Positions 9,455-18,593 of a stretch of DNA of 64,000 bases are shown here, piece after piece. Position 1 is the stretch's first letter, and each line of letters opens with the position of its first letter. This DNA comes from FEB-25 sp963726315 (GTDB lineage Bacteria > Chloroflexota > Anaerolineae > Anaerolineales > UBA4823). The DNA is taken from contig CAVSBZ010000005.1 of NCBI GenBank assembly GCA_963726315.1, positions 1,302,001 to 1,366,000 of the forward strand, written 5' to 3'. The notes under the pieces were generated by a model. It did not search any database. It was given only the letters and a program-made list of their open reading frames with translations, and was not told where the DNA came from. The position numbers and the translations under genes are program-made.

Positions 9455-10576
9455 ATGACCAACCCATTAACCACACTCCCGGCACTGGACGGGTACCGCA
9501 TGCCTGCCGAATATGAGCTCCATTCCAAGACCTGGATGTTGTGGCCTGAACGCCTCGATAACTGGCGGGAGCATGCTCTGCCTGCCCAACGGGCGTTTGC
9601 CGACGTAGCCAGTGCGATTGCCCAATTCGAGCCGGTGACTATGGGGGTGAATCCAGGTCAATATGAAATTGCACGTAAAATGCTTCCACGACAGGTGCAG
9701 GTGGCAGTAATTGAGAACAACGATGCCTGGATGCGCGATTGTGGTCCCACGTTTGTCATCCATAATAGCGGTGCTGTACGCGGCATCGATTGGATCTTTA
9801 ATGCCTGGGGTGGATTGGATGGCGGGCTGTATTTTCCGTGGGACATGGATGATGCCGTCCCACACAAGGTTCTCGAGATGGAAAGTTTGGATAGGTATCG
9901 CGCCCCGATCATTTTGGAAGGTGGTTCGATCCACGTCGATGGTGAAGGGACGCTCATAACCACCGAGGAATGCCTGCTAAACTCGAACCGTAATCCTGGT
10001 ATGACGAAAAATGACATTGAGCTGGTATTGAAAAACTATTTGAACGTCTCCAAGGTCATCTGGATGGGAAGGGGAGTGTACAATGACGAGACCAGTGGGC
10101 ACGTAGACAATCTGTGCTGCTTTTTAGAACCTGGTGTGGTCGCACTAACCTGGACGGACGACCAGGCTGACCCGCAGTACGAGATTTCACTGGATGCTTT
10201 GCTGCGATTGACTGAGGTTACTGATTCACGCGGCAGGAAATTGGTGATCCATAAGCTACACCAGCCCGATCCGGTGACCATTTCTGATCAGGAAGCACGG
10301 GGTATACAGAACATCCCTGGTAGCAAGCCTCGCCAGGTGGGAGACAGGATGGCGGCCTCCTACGTCAATTTTTATTTATGCAATGGAGGCGCAATCGTAC
10401 CCTTGTTTAATGATCCGCATGACCAGGTGGCTCTGGATGCCCTGCAGAGATTACTACCATATCGTAAGGTTGTGGGTGTGCCTGCACGGGAGATCCTGCT
10501 TGGGGGCGGTAATATTCACTGCATCACTCAGCAGCAGCCAGGGGGGAAAAAGAAAGTAGATATTAGAACCGATTAG
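9455..10576 (+). CDS. aguA: Agmatine deiminase
   Basis: A 373-residue member of the peptidyl-arginine-deiminase/guanidine-modifying superfamily. It hydrolyses agmatine to N-carbamoylputrescine and ammonia. Family marks are NDAWMRDCGP (about 88-97), LEGGSIHVDGEGT (about 154-166), GHVDN (about 215) and the C-terminal GGGNIHC with the nucleophile Cys356. It starts 21 bp after the carbamoyltransferase and is surely co-transcribed with it; together they take agmatine to putrescine. Length is typical of the family. Confidence 0.93.
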   Translation: MTNPLTTLPALDGYRMPAEYELHSKTWMLWPERLDNWREHALPAQRAFADVASAIAQFEPVTMGVNPGQYEIARKMLPRQVQVAVIENNDAWMRDCGPTFVIHNSGAVRGIDWIFNAWGGLDGGLYFPWDMDDAVPHKVLEMESLDRYRAPIILEGGSIHVDGEGTLITTEECLLNSNRNPGMTKNDIELVLKNYLNVSKVIWMGRGVYNDETSGHVDNLCCFLEPGVVALTWTDDQADPQYEISLDALLRLTEVTDSRGRKLVIHKLHQPDPVTISDQEARGIQNIPGSKPRQVGDRMAASYVNFYLCNGGAIVPLFNDPHDQVALDALQRLLPYRKVVGVPAREILLGGGNIHCITQQQPGGKKKVDIRTD

Positions 10577-10662
10577 TGATTAGTGAATCAGGTGATCTGG
10601 TGACGCTGAAAATAAATGATATATATTTATGTACTACGTTCCCAATACTTTAGCGGGAACAG

Positions 10663-11736
10663 CTACTTTTTCAACCCGAGTGACTTATACAGTCTTTCCT
10701 TATCCAGGTGGGCATCCAGCAAGGCCTGGAATTGCTTGAGCTTTTCGGTTTGACCCAGGCGTGTTTTTCCGAAAAATTTTTCGATCTGCTCGATGGTTTC
10801 CATCGTGTTGGTACGCACCAACAGTACCGAGATGCCAAATTCCTCAGCTTGCTTGATGACTAGCGGGCTTGGTCGGAGATTTCCTGTCAGGATGAGGCAA
10901 GTCGTGGAAGTCTCCAGGGCTGCCAGCTGGATATCGGTCCGGTCACCACCGGTGATTACCGCCTTGTTGGATGAACGGCGGAAGCGGCTGAGAGCTGCTT
11001 CCGCAGTCATTGCTCCCACGGTGAGGTTTTCCACCAAGGCTTCTGCCCGCTGGTATTTTGTAAGCACTTCTGCATCCAGCAGGTGGATCAGCTCGCCAAC
11101 AGTCAGTGCTGATAATCCGCGTTCTTCTGGTAAGACGCCAAATACTTTTACCCGTTTCTTCTCCAGGAAAGGAACGGCGATTTTATTAACAAAGTCGCTT
11201 GCATCAGCCGGCACCCGGTTGATAAGGATCCCACAGAATGCGTCCCCCAGCCTCGTTTGCGTGGATAATACGTCGTCGAGCATGCGCACCTCTTCACGAT
11301 ATTTGGCAATCACCAACGCCTGGCTGCCAAGCTGATTCACCACTCCGACGGTCGGCAACCCCACCACGTAGCCTTCACGCAGGCTGCCACCTCCCTCCAG
11401 GATCAATATATCCTGGTCTTGGCTGAGTTTTTGGTAGGCATCGACTACTTTGACCATCAAATCTTCACCCTCCGGGTTGACCAGGCGTTCGCGTAAAAAC
11501 TCGGGCGTTATTACGATGGGAGAAAGCTCCCATGGCTCAGCAGGCAGGTGTAAGACTTGTTTCACGAAGGCTGCATCTTCATCGGCGATTTTGTTCCCAA
11601 TCCGCCAGGGTTGCAAACTGAGGGGTTTAAGATATCCCACTTTAAATCCATCCATCTGCATCCTTATACCTAACGCCAGGCAGGTTGCAGTTTTACCAGA
11701 ATATCTCTCTGCACCCGTGATATACAGTGATTTCAT
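10663..11736 (-). CDS. BioD-like/DRTGG protein (N-terminal half of long phosphotransacetylases)
   Basis: A 357-residue protein. The N-terminal P-loop domain (SLYITGAERYSGKT, residues 3-16) is of the dethiobiotin-synthetase-like AAA_26 type, with LEGGGSLREG around 114-123. The central and C-terminal part (AVITGGDRTDIQLAAL) matches a DRTGG domain. The pair is found as the N-terminal regulatory half of long Pta proteins, but the phosphotransacetylase catalytic domain is absent. It lies 79 bp downstream of an ADP-forming acetate-CoA ligase on the same strand, so a role in acetyl-CoA/acetate metabolism is likely but unproven. Confidence 0.75.
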   Translation of the reverse strand: MKSLYITGAERYSGKTATCLALGIRMQMDGFKVGYLKPLSLQPWRIGNKIADEDAAFVKQVLHLPAEPWELSPIVITPEFLRERLVNPEGEDLMVKVVDAYQKLSQDQDILILEGGGSLREGYVVGLPTVGVVNQLGSQALVIAKYREEVRMLDDVLSTQTRLGDAFCGILINRVPADASDFVNKIAVPFLEKKRVKVFGVLPEERGLSALTVGELIHLLDAEVLTKYQRAEALVENLTVGAMTAEAALSRFRRSSNKAVITGGDRTDIQLAALETSTTCLILTGNLRPSPLVIKQAEEFGISVLLVRTNTMETIEQIEKFFGKTRLGQTEKLKQFQALLDAHLDKERLYKSLGLKK

Positions 11737-11815
11737 CTGTTTTCCCTTTCCACCATACCGGACCTGTCTAATTACTTTTCAATATCTTGCTGTTGATACA
11801 ACAATGTATTTGTCT

Positions 11816-12292
11816 TTATTTTAAAACCAGCCGCATATCCAATGCCAAAGCACCTTCACCTTGATGGTAAACCATCAAGGGGTTAATATCCATTTCGATG
11901 ATTTCAGGAAAATCCTGGACCAATTGAGAGATGCGCAATAGTGCGTCAACGATGGCTGGTTTATCCACGGGAGGTTGCCCACGCACGCCATCTAATAGTG
12001 CATGTGCCCTTACCTGGTCGATCATTTCTTCCGCTTCCTGGAGGGCAAGGGGAGACACCCTGAATGTGACATCGCGCAAGGTTTCCACGTAGATACCACC
12101 CAGTCCAAAGGTGATCAAGGGTCCAAACTGTGGATCGCGATTCATCCCCACCAACACTTCCAAGCCCCCAGCCGGTGCCATTTCTTGCACCAGGCAACCC
12201 CATATACGGGCCTCCGGGATATACCTTTGCGCCCGGTAGACCATCAGCTCGAAGGCATCACGCACATCCGCAGCATTTTGCAGCCCTACTTT
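11816..12292 (-). pseudogene. ADP-forming acetate-CoA ligase, C-terminal part after a frameshift
   Basis: The C-terminal ATP-grasp (beta-subunit-like) part of the ligase that starts at 13922. It resumes as VGLQNAADVRDAFELM, directly continuous with the family sequence, and includes QEMAPAGGLEVLVGMNRDP, FGLGGIYVE and the final EMDINPL motif. It is out of frame with the 5' part by one base: the T-run at 12290-12293 (AAAA in the gene) has one base too many. Removing one base gives a single protein of about 702 residues, the normal length of fused alpha-beta enzymes. Confidence 0.85.
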
Positions 12293-13922
12293 TAACTCCC
12301 CCAACGTCCGTTTTATGCAGTATGTCCGGTGAGGCAATTTTCAGCACCACCGGGTAACCAATTTTCCCTGCTATGGTAGCTGCCATTTCGGGTGTCTCGG
12401 CGATCTCAGATTGGGGGATGCGCAGACCATACGCCTGCAAGACCTGGCGTGATTCTGCATCCCCGATCGTCAGGCGGTTTTCCTGGCGAACCTGGTCAAA
12501 CACCTTTTTCGCCGCTGCCTGGTCTACCTCGAAATGGGCGTATTCAAGCTTTGGGCGGGATTGGATTATGCGGTAACCCGCCATGGCGCTGAAGGCATTG
12601 GCAGCCCGCTCCGGGAAGGGGTAGTTGGGTATCCCGTGCGCAGTTAGGATATCGATCCCACTTTTGATCCGCGCCTCTCCCATAAAACACCCCAGGATGG
12701 GAACCTGGATTTTATTCGCCATTGAGCTTATGGCAAGTGCGGTTGCGTCGATCTCAGTCATCGCCTGAGGGGTAAGCAGCACCAGGATTCCGTCGACATT
12801 TGGATCTTTGGAGATTTGCTCGAGCGCAAACTGGTATCGATCTGCGCGTGCATCACCCAACACATCCACCGGGTTGGCCGCGCTGGCGGCGTCTGGTAGA
12901 TACTGCTCCAAGGCATAGATCGTATCGAGCTCGAAGCGCGCCAGTGCCAGGCCATTTTTCTCTAAGGCGTCCGTTGCCAGGATGCCCGGTCCACCGGCGT
13001 TGGTGATGATTGCGATCCTATCCCCCTTTAAGGGAGGCTGGTAGCCCAGAGCGAGGGCCATATCGAATAGGGATTCCATTGATTCAGCCCGTAAGATACC
13101 CGCTTGTTGGAATGCTGCCTGGTAGGCTTGTTCAGACCCCGCCAGCGAGCCGGTATGGGAGGATACTGCCCGTGACCCCGATTGGGTTACCCCAGATTTG
13201 ATCGCCACCACCGGTTTTTGGCGTGTTACTTCACGCGCAACCCGGATGAATTCCTGACCACTGGGCATGCCCTCACTATAAATTAGGATCACCTTACTGT
13301 GGTCATCCTTTACCCAGGTCTGTAGCAGGTCGATTTCTGAAACGTCCGCTTTATTCCCAAGGCTAACGAACTTGGATAATCCCAGGCGGCCTGCCAGGGC
13401 AATATCCAGGACGGCGGTACCTAATGCACCCGATTGAGACATAAAAGCCATGGGTCCCGATGGAGGGGTGCCGGCTGCGAACGATGCGTTTAGGGGGGTG
13501 AAAGAATCGATCACTCCCAGGCAATTCGGTCCGATCAGGCGCAGATGATACTCATGACAAATCTGCACCAGCTCCAATTCGCGCTCCAGGCCTTCCTGGC
13601 CGGCTTCGCGGAAGCCTGCGCTGATTACAATTGCCGACGGGATACCTTTCTTGCCGCAGGTGCGCAGCGCATCGGGCACTTGCAGATAGGGGATGACGAT
13701 CACCGCCAGGTCAATCGGAGCTGGAACGTCAAGTACAGTCGGGTAAGCTTTAAAACCGAGTATCTCAGCAGCTGATGGGTTAATCGGATACACTTTCCCC
13801 CTGGCAGAATAGCCACCTTCAACTAAATTTTTAACAACCGCGTAACCCAGCTTATCAGGGTTGTTGGATGCCCCGATAACAGCCACGGATCCGGGAGAAA
13901 AGAACGTCTCAATCCCATCCAT
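12290..13922 (-). pseudogene. ADP-forming acetate-CoA ligase, N-terminal part before a frameshift
   Basis: The enzyme converts acetyl-CoA (or another acyl-CoA), ADP and phosphate to the acid, CoA and ATP. Visible parts: CoA-binding Rossmann domain (VAVIGASNNPDKLGYAV, residues 13-29), GPNCLGVID, the phosphohistidine site SSHTGSLAGS, and the start of the ATP-grasp domain (GYPVVLKIASPDILHKTDVGG), where the frame breaks. The uninterrupted frame would read nonsense residues to a stop at 12258. The ATG lies 3 bp after the upstream lipoprotein stop with no ribosome site, so coupling is likely. Whether the break is real or a base-calling error cannot be told here. Confidence 0.88.
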
Positions 13923-13925
13923 AAT

Positions 13926-14546
13926 CTACTGCGTGTTGATATTAATCACAACGACGGTGGTATTGTTGAGTGGATTGAGAGAAAGGTCGATGGTTGCGGT
14001 GCGGTTATCTTTTTGATATTTCAATTGGGCTGCATTAGCGTATTCATGAGAATCACTTTCAAGGTATTGCCAGCCATTGCTCGGCATCTCTGTCTTATAG
14101 AACTGTAAAACGTCTGGATATGGGTTGGGGCTGATGTAAAAAATATATTGGCTGGTTCCAAAATAACTGTTGCTTTGATCGCGATTCATCACCGGAATAT
14201 CCGCTGGCGGCTCACCGGTGGGAATTTCCTTTTGAACGATTGCCTGGGCAGTTTCAACCAGGCCTGGATTATTCGTTGCCGCTGCCTGGATGGTGCTTAG
14301 CAAGGGGGCACCCTGGGTGGCTACTCCTTTGACCGTCTCGATAATCCCTGGGTGCTGTGTCCCCAGTGCTTCTGCGGTATTGATAATCGAACCGCCAGCA
14401 GCGACGATTCCACCGACGTCAGTCTCAAGCGCAGCAGCAGTTTGTTTCGCTGTAGTGGCTTTTTTTTGAATTCCCGTAATGGAGCAAGCCAGGGTAGCCG
14501 CCATTATCGCCAGGAAGGCTGAATAATATATTTTTTTCTGCCTCAT
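13926..14546 (-). CDS. Predicted lipoprotein of unknown function
   Basis: A 206-residue secreted protein. ATG 14546 is chosen because GGGAGGAAAAT precedes it. The N-terminus is basic then hydrophobic and ends at a cysteine (MAATLAC), a weak lipobox. Residues about 30-110 are an Ala/Gly/Thr-rich low-complexity region with repeated IIETVKG/LVETAQA-like phrases, possibly helical. The C-terminal third (FYISPNPYPDVLQFYKTEM) resembles a small alpha/beta domain common in Chloroflexota lipoproteins. I do not recognise the family. It ends 3 bp before the acetate-CoA ligase start. Confidence 0.65.
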   Translation of the reverse strand: MRQKKIYYSAFLAIMAATLACSITGIQKKATTAKQTAAALETDVGGIVAAGGSIINTAEALGTQHPGIIETVKGVATQGAPLLSTIQAAATNNPGLVETAQAIVQKEIPTGEPPADIPVMNRDQSNSYFGTSQYIFYISPNPYPDVLQFYKTEMPSNGWQYLESDSHEYANAAQLKYQKDNRTATIDLSLNPLNNTTVVVININTQ

Positions 14547-14587
14547 ATTTTCCTCCCACGCGTCCAAAAAATATCAAATAGCCAGGC

Positions 14588-15526
14588 TCACGCCGAAAGT
14601 TTATCCAGAACCCCTTTTGCCATGCTTTCGATCCCGGCGGTATCATCCAGGTCCAACCATTGGAGCATCAGGCGCTGCACCCCTAACCTTGCCAGCTGGC
14701 GGCACTGTTCAACAATCTCGTCCGAGGTACCTACCACCATCCCCCGCTGGCGCAATTCATCCACGCTTCGCTGCCCATGACTACGAAGGTTGACTTTTTT
14801 CTCGACGTCTTCATGATCGGAACCATAAATACACCCGGTCATCATTGAGCGCCTGACATCACCCGGCTGGCGTCCTTGTAACCTCAGATAGACATCTAAA
14901 AGGGTGTTAAGTCGGGAGAATTCTGATTGTGGAATCATAAATGAATTCCATTCATCAGCATACCGGGCGACGAGCGGTAATGTGCGCTGGCTGCCATTTC
15001 CACCCACCAGGATGGGTGGACCGCCCGGACGTAGCGGGCGGGGCAATACAATCGCTTCGCGGATGTGGAAATAATTTCCCGCGAAATTCACCGGGTCATC
15101 GCTTTTAAGTAATCGTGTGATCACTTCCAGGCCTTCCTCGAAGCGATCAAAACGTTCCTTTTTCTCGAGCAGATCCCAACCATAATTCGTATGTTCACGG
15201 TCCTGCCATCCGGCTCCTATGCCCAGGGTCAACCGTCCACCGGATAGATCATCCACCGCAGCAGCCATGCGGGCAGTCTGAGTGGGATGCCGGAACGATA
15301 CGGGCGTCACCAATGGTCCGAATTCCAGCCGAGTGGTATGGCTGGCAAGCCAGGTAAGGGAGGTCCAACATTCAAGGGAATCCAGGTCGGGAGGGTTGGC
15401 ATTGGTGTAGTGGTCAGAGCGAAATAACCCTACATAGTCGTATGCCTCAACCACGGAGGCAATACGCTGCCAACGCTTCCAATTAAGGCCGTTTTGTCCT
15501 TCAATCATGATTGCGATTTCAATCAT
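14588..15526 (-). CDS. Luciferase-like (LLM class) flavin- or F420-dependent oxidoreductase
   Basis: A 312-residue TIM-barrel protein of the bacterial luciferase-like family. Signatures are DYVGLFRSDHY (about 30-40), TTRLEFGPLVTPVSFRHP (about 64-81), LGIGAGWQDREH and PPILVGGNGSQRTL. Closest known groups use F420 or FMN, but the sequence alone does not tell which, nor the substrate. AGGAAATA precedes the ATG. It lies 41 bp upstream of the lipoprotein gene and could share a transcript with it. Confidence 0.88.
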   Translation of the reverse strand: MIEIAIMIEGQNGLNWKRWQRIASVVEAYDYVGLFRSDHYTNANPPDLDSLECWTSLTWLASHTTRLEFGPLVTPVSFRHPTQTARMAAAVDDLSGGRLTLGIGAGWQDREHTNYGWDLLEKKERFDRFEEGLEVITRLLKSDDPVNFAGNYFHIREAIVLPRPLRPGGPPILVGGNGSQRTLPLVARYADEWNSFMIPQSEFSRLNTLLDVYLRLQGRQPGDVRRSMMTGCIYGSDHEDVEKKVNLRSHGQRSVDELRQRGMVVGTSDEIVEQCRQLARLGVQRLMLQWLDLDDTAGIESMAKGVLDKLSA

Positions 15527-15564
15527 CGTTTATATTTCCTGCCCTTCTGTAAATCCTGGCAAGT

Positions 15565-16401
15565 CTATTGATGCTCTGTAGGTATTTCTTCGCTCTGCCG
15601 CTCCGGGGCAATCAATGTGATCCCTTCGAGCAATAGTCCCACCTGTAGGACTACAACCAATAGGATGATGAGTGTCATGATCCCTGCGATTGCAGTGACC
15701 CAGGTTGCGAGGTTGGCTTTAGCATTGGCGACGGAAAGCTTTATCGAATTTACTTCGGAACGGTAATTATTGATCGTCACTTGGGCTTGAGCCAGGTTTT
15801 GGTTGATGGTGGCGATCTTCTTTTCCAGCCCAGAGAGCTGGTCGCTCACCACTTGCATGTTCGCCTGAGCATCGGTCAAATTCGTCTGAAAATCCTTGAG
15901 CGATTTCTGCACCGGATCAAGACTGGAGGTCACTTCTCCCAGGGCAGTATTCAAGGGTGTCTTTGGATCATAGTTGAGCCCGATGAACGGCACTTTCGAG
16001 ATGGAGCTGAGGATATTATCAATCACCGCCGCACTGGCTTGAGCCGAGTTCAACGCAGTTTGAGTGTTTGTGATCGTGTTGATCAGGTCTTCGCCGACGA
16101 AACTGCCCGCAGAATCCATAAAACTTGTCGTGCTCTGCATGGTTTGGGCCAGGGCATTCGTCGCATCATTCAGGTATACCGTGCTGGTATACACATTCGA
16201 TACGACTTGATCGATCACCGCCAGTCCCTCGTCGGTGGTTTGGAGTAATGCTGAGGCATGGTCCAACCCTGATTCGAGCCCGTTTATAACGGGTTGGCGG
16301 AAATGCCAGACTTGATAGAGTAAAAAGCTGCTGAGCAGGAATCCGAATATCGCAATAACTACCATTACGATGCCAATTATTTTTTTAGCTGCCACACTCA
16401 T
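15565..16401 (-). CDS. Coiled-coil membrane protein of unknown function
   Basis: A 278-residue protein with a membrane helix at each end (about 8-30 and 233-260) and a long extracytoplasmic middle. That middle is rich in Ala, Gln, Asn and hydrophobic heptads (SLDPVQKSLKDFQTNLTD, QLSGLEKKIATINQNLAQ), so it probably forms coiled coils. The layout resembles methyl-accepting-like or stalk proteins, but no signalling domain is present and the cytoplasmic tail is only about 20 residues. GAGGAAAGCGT precedes the ATG. No family recognised. Confidence 0.7.
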   Translation of the reverse strand: MSVAAKKIIGIVMVVIAIFGFLLSSFLLYQVWHFRQPVINGLESGLDHASALLQTTDEGLAVIDQVVSNVYTSTVYLNDATNALAQTMQSTTSFMDSAGSFVGEDLINTITNTQTALNSAQASAAVIDNILSSISKVPFIGLNYDPKTPLNTALGEVTSSLDPVQKSLKDFQTNLTDAQANMQVVSDQLSGLEKKIATINQNLAQAQVTINNYRSEVNSIKLSVANAKANLATWVTAIAGIMTLIILLVVVLQVGLLLEGITLIAPERQSEEIPTEHQ

Positions 16402-16532
16402 ACGCTTTCCTCCACTAAAATTGATCGCCTTCGTAGAAGCATGGTCATTTTACCACTAAGATAATGGCATGAATTTTCTAGAGAATTAATTTCGAATTGG
16501 TCAAGGCGGGCAGAATTGACCGGTTTTGTTGT

Positions 16533-16538
16533 TATAAT
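16533..16538 (+). promoter_or_regulatory. TATAAT box 6 nt before the surE ATG
   Basis: A perfect TATAAT lies six bases before the ATG at 16545, so transcription would begin at or next to the start codon. No ribosome site and no good -35 box are seen. This suggests a leaderless message. Confidence 0.5.
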
Positions 16539-16544
16539 TTCTGG

Positions 16545-17309
16545 ATGCATATTTTAGTTACCAACGATGATGGTATCACCGCACCCGGCTTGCTGGCATT
16601 AGCCAGAGAGATGCGATCTTTGGGAAATGTAAGCGTGCTCGCCCCCGATCATAACTGGTCAGCTTCTGGGCACGTAAAAACCATGCATCGTCCGCTAAGG
16701 GTAAAGGAAACCGTTTTACCAGATGGCAACCCTGCCTGGGCATCAGATGGCGCACCATCAGACTGCGTTGCATTAGGCTTGTTGGGATACATCCCTGAGA
16801 AGATTGACCTGGTTGTGTCGGGGATCAACCCGAACGCCAATATTGGGCATGATGTGACTTACTCCGGCACTGTTACTGCCGCCATGGAAGCTGCAATTGG
16901 GGGTGTATCAGGGATCGCCTTCTCGCTCCACGGTCCTGAAGATTTTCAAGGTTCGCTTGATTATGGACCCGCTGCCAGAGTAGCAAATAGGATTGTAGCC
17001 ATATTACTAAAGCATGGTCAGCTGCAAAACCAGCTGCTCAATGTAAATATCCCTTATCTACAGGATGACCAGATCAAGGGTATCCTGATCACCCGCCAGG
17101 GATTGCGGGTTTACCGTGACCGGCTTGACCGCAGGATCGATCCGCGTGGCCGGCCATATTATTGGATTGGGGGTGACTCTCCAACTGGAATCCCGGATGA
17201 AGGCACTGATTTTGGAGCCTTGGAACGCGGCTATGTATCCATCACCCCGCTACATCTTGACCTGACCGATTATCAAGCCGAAATCTCCCTCGCATCAATC
17301 ATCTGGTAA
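16545..17309 (+). CDS. surE: 5'/3'-nucleotidase SurE
   Basis: A 254-residue metal-dependent phosphatase that removes phosphate from nucleoside monophosphates. The N-terminal MHILVTNDDG carries the metal-binding Asp pair (residues 8-9). Further family marks are VLAPDHNWSASGH, SDGAPSDCV and the block INPNANIGHDVTYSGTV. ATG 16545 gives the canonical SurE N-terminus; the frame is open upstream to 16497 but that extension does not fit. It is the last gene before the pyrimidine operon promoter and is transcribed separately from it. Confidence 0.95.
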   Translation: MHILVTNDDGITAPGLLALAREMRSLGNVSVLAPDHNWSASGHVKTMHRPLRVKETVLPDGNPAWASDGAPSDCVALGLLGYIPEKIDLVVSGINPNANIGHDVTYSGTVTAAMEAAIGGVSGIAFSLHGPEDFQGSLDYGPAARVANRIVAILLKHGQLQNQLLNVNIPYLQDDQIKGILITRQGLRVYRDRLDRRIDPRGRPYYWIGGDSPTGIPDEGTDFGALERGYVSITPLHLDLTDYQAEISLASIIW

Positions 17310-17335
17310 TCTTAGTAGAATATGCCTTCTTGCCC

Positions 17336-17363
17336 TTGACATATGGAAGAATCGCTGTAGAAT
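17336..17363 (+). promoter_or_regulatory. Promoter of the pyrimidine operon
   Basis: TTGACA (17336-17341), a 16-bp spacer and TAGAAT (17358-17363). The transcript would start near 17370 and carry a leader of about 130 nt before pyrC. It lies after the surE stop, so both following hairpins belong to the pyr leader. Confidence 0.75.
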
Positions 17364-17408
17364 CGGGCGAAGTGAAATACAAGCACCAATTCCATCTTTT
17401 AGATAAAT

Positions 17409-17447
17409 ATCGCCCAGGAGCACTTGCTCCAATGGGCGATTTTTTTA
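17409..17447 (+). terminator. First terminator-like hairpin (attenuator) in the pyr leader
   Basis: ATCGCCCA (17409-17416) pairs with TGGGCGAT (17433-17440), and the inner GGAGC pairs with GCTCC; a T-run follows (17440-17446). It is a strong intrinsic terminator placed inside the operon leader, which is the layout of transcription attenuation. Its controlling ligand is not evident. Confidence 0.75.
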
Positions 17448-17456
17448 TAACTCCTG

Positions 17457-17482
17457 AGAGCCCTCGTGGCTCTATTTTTTTG
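17457..17482 (+). terminator. Second terminator-like hairpin in the pyr leader
   Basis: AGAGCC (17457-17462) pairs with GGCTCT (17468-17473) across a 5-nt loop, followed by A and seven T (17475-17481). It lies 16 bp after the first hairpin and 18 bp before the pyrC ATG. Confidence 0.7.
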
Positions 17483-17499
17483 TATATAGGGAATCTATC

Positions 17500-18570
17500 A
17501 TGATCAACCTGCCCGGACTTATCGACCCACATGTGCACCTGCGCGAGCCAGGTGGAGAATATAAAGAGGATTGGGATACAGGCACATCCGCCGCGCTTGC
17601 AGGTGGGTTCACCACAGTACTTGCCATGCCCAATACTCGCCCCCCGGTGACAGACGCAGAAACACTAAACCTTGCTTTGTCTGTTGCAAATCCGAAGGCA
17701 CGCTGTGATTATGCCCAATTCCTGGGAGCTGGTCCCGATAACCTGGAATTATTAACCTCTTTAGCTCCTCAGACTGCAGGGCTAAAAATGTACCTTGACC
17801 AGACTTTTGGTCCACTGCGCCTGGATGAGATGACCTTGTGGATGGAGCACTTTAAACGCTGGCCAAAAAACCTTCCCATCGTAGCCCATGCAGAAGCACG
17901 CACCATGGCAGCAGTGATCCTGCTGGCAGCTATTTATGACCGTCCAATCCACATTGCGCATGTCTCGCTGCGCCAGGAAATCTTGTTGATCCGGGCATCA
18001 AAAGAGAAAGGCATCAAGGTGACCTGTGAAGTAGCCCCACACCACCTCTTCCTTTCCGAAGCGGATATCCCATCGATAGGAGTTGGGCGCAGCGAAGTCA
18101 GACCACGGCTGGCATCAATGGCAGATCAGGTCGCGCTGTGGGACAACCTGGAAGTGATCGATTGTTTTGCCACCGACCATGCACCCCATACCCTCGAAGA
18201 AAAGTTAGCAGAAAACCCCCCTCCCGGCTTCCCCGGGCTCGAGACAGCAGTCCCACTTTTACTCACCGCAGTACACGAAGGTCGATTGACGATAGATGAT
18301 CTGGTCAGCCGGATGGTGGACAGGCCAAGGCAAATATTTGCCATCCCTGATCAACCCGAAACCTGGGTGGAGGTTGACCCGGATGAAACCTGGGAGATCC
18401 GCGCCGTAAATACCTTTACCCGCTGCAAATGGACCCCATTTGAAGGCATGAAAGTGCGTGGGCGCGTGAAGAGGGTGGTCCTGCGCGGAAAGGATGTATA
18501 CCGGGATGGACAGGTTTTGGCTCAACCCGGTTCATGTAAGAATATCAGGGTGCCAACCCTTTCAAATTGA
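17500..18570 (+). CDS. pyrC: Dihydroorotase, CAD-like
   Basis: A 356-residue zinc amidohydrolase that closes carbamoyl-aspartate to dihydroorotate. Metal and active-site marks are DPHVHLREPG (8-17), the lysine in LKMYLDQTF, AHAEA, HIAHVS, CEVAPHHLFLS and CFATDHAPHTLEEK. From residue 1 the wording follows the dihydroorotase domain of animal CAD far more closely than the usual bacterial PyrC types, including MAMPNTRPP-like, WMEHF and WTPFEGMKVRG. It lacks the N-terminal beta extension of typical class I bacterial enzymes. AGGGAA precedes the ATG. First gene of the operon. Confidence 0.93.
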   Translation: MINLPGLIDPHVHLREPGGEYKEDWDTGTSAALAGGFTTVLAMPNTRPPVTDAETLNLALSVANPKARCDYAQFLGAGPDNLELLTSLAPQTAGLKMYLDQTFGPLRLDEMTLWMEHFKRWPKNLPIVAHAEARTMAAVILLAAIYDRPIHIAHVSLRQEILLIRASKEKGIKVTCEVAPHHLFLSEADIPSIGVGRSEVRPRLASMADQVALWDNLEVIDCFATDHAPHTLEEKLAENPPPGFPGLETAVPLLLTAVHEGRLTIDDLVSRMVDRPRQIFAIPDQPETWVEVDPDETWEIRAVNTFTRCKWTPFEGMKVRGRVKRVVLRGKDVYRDGQVLAQPGSCKNIRVPTLSN

Positions 18571-18593
18571 TCTAAAAAAAAGGAGATTTTCAA

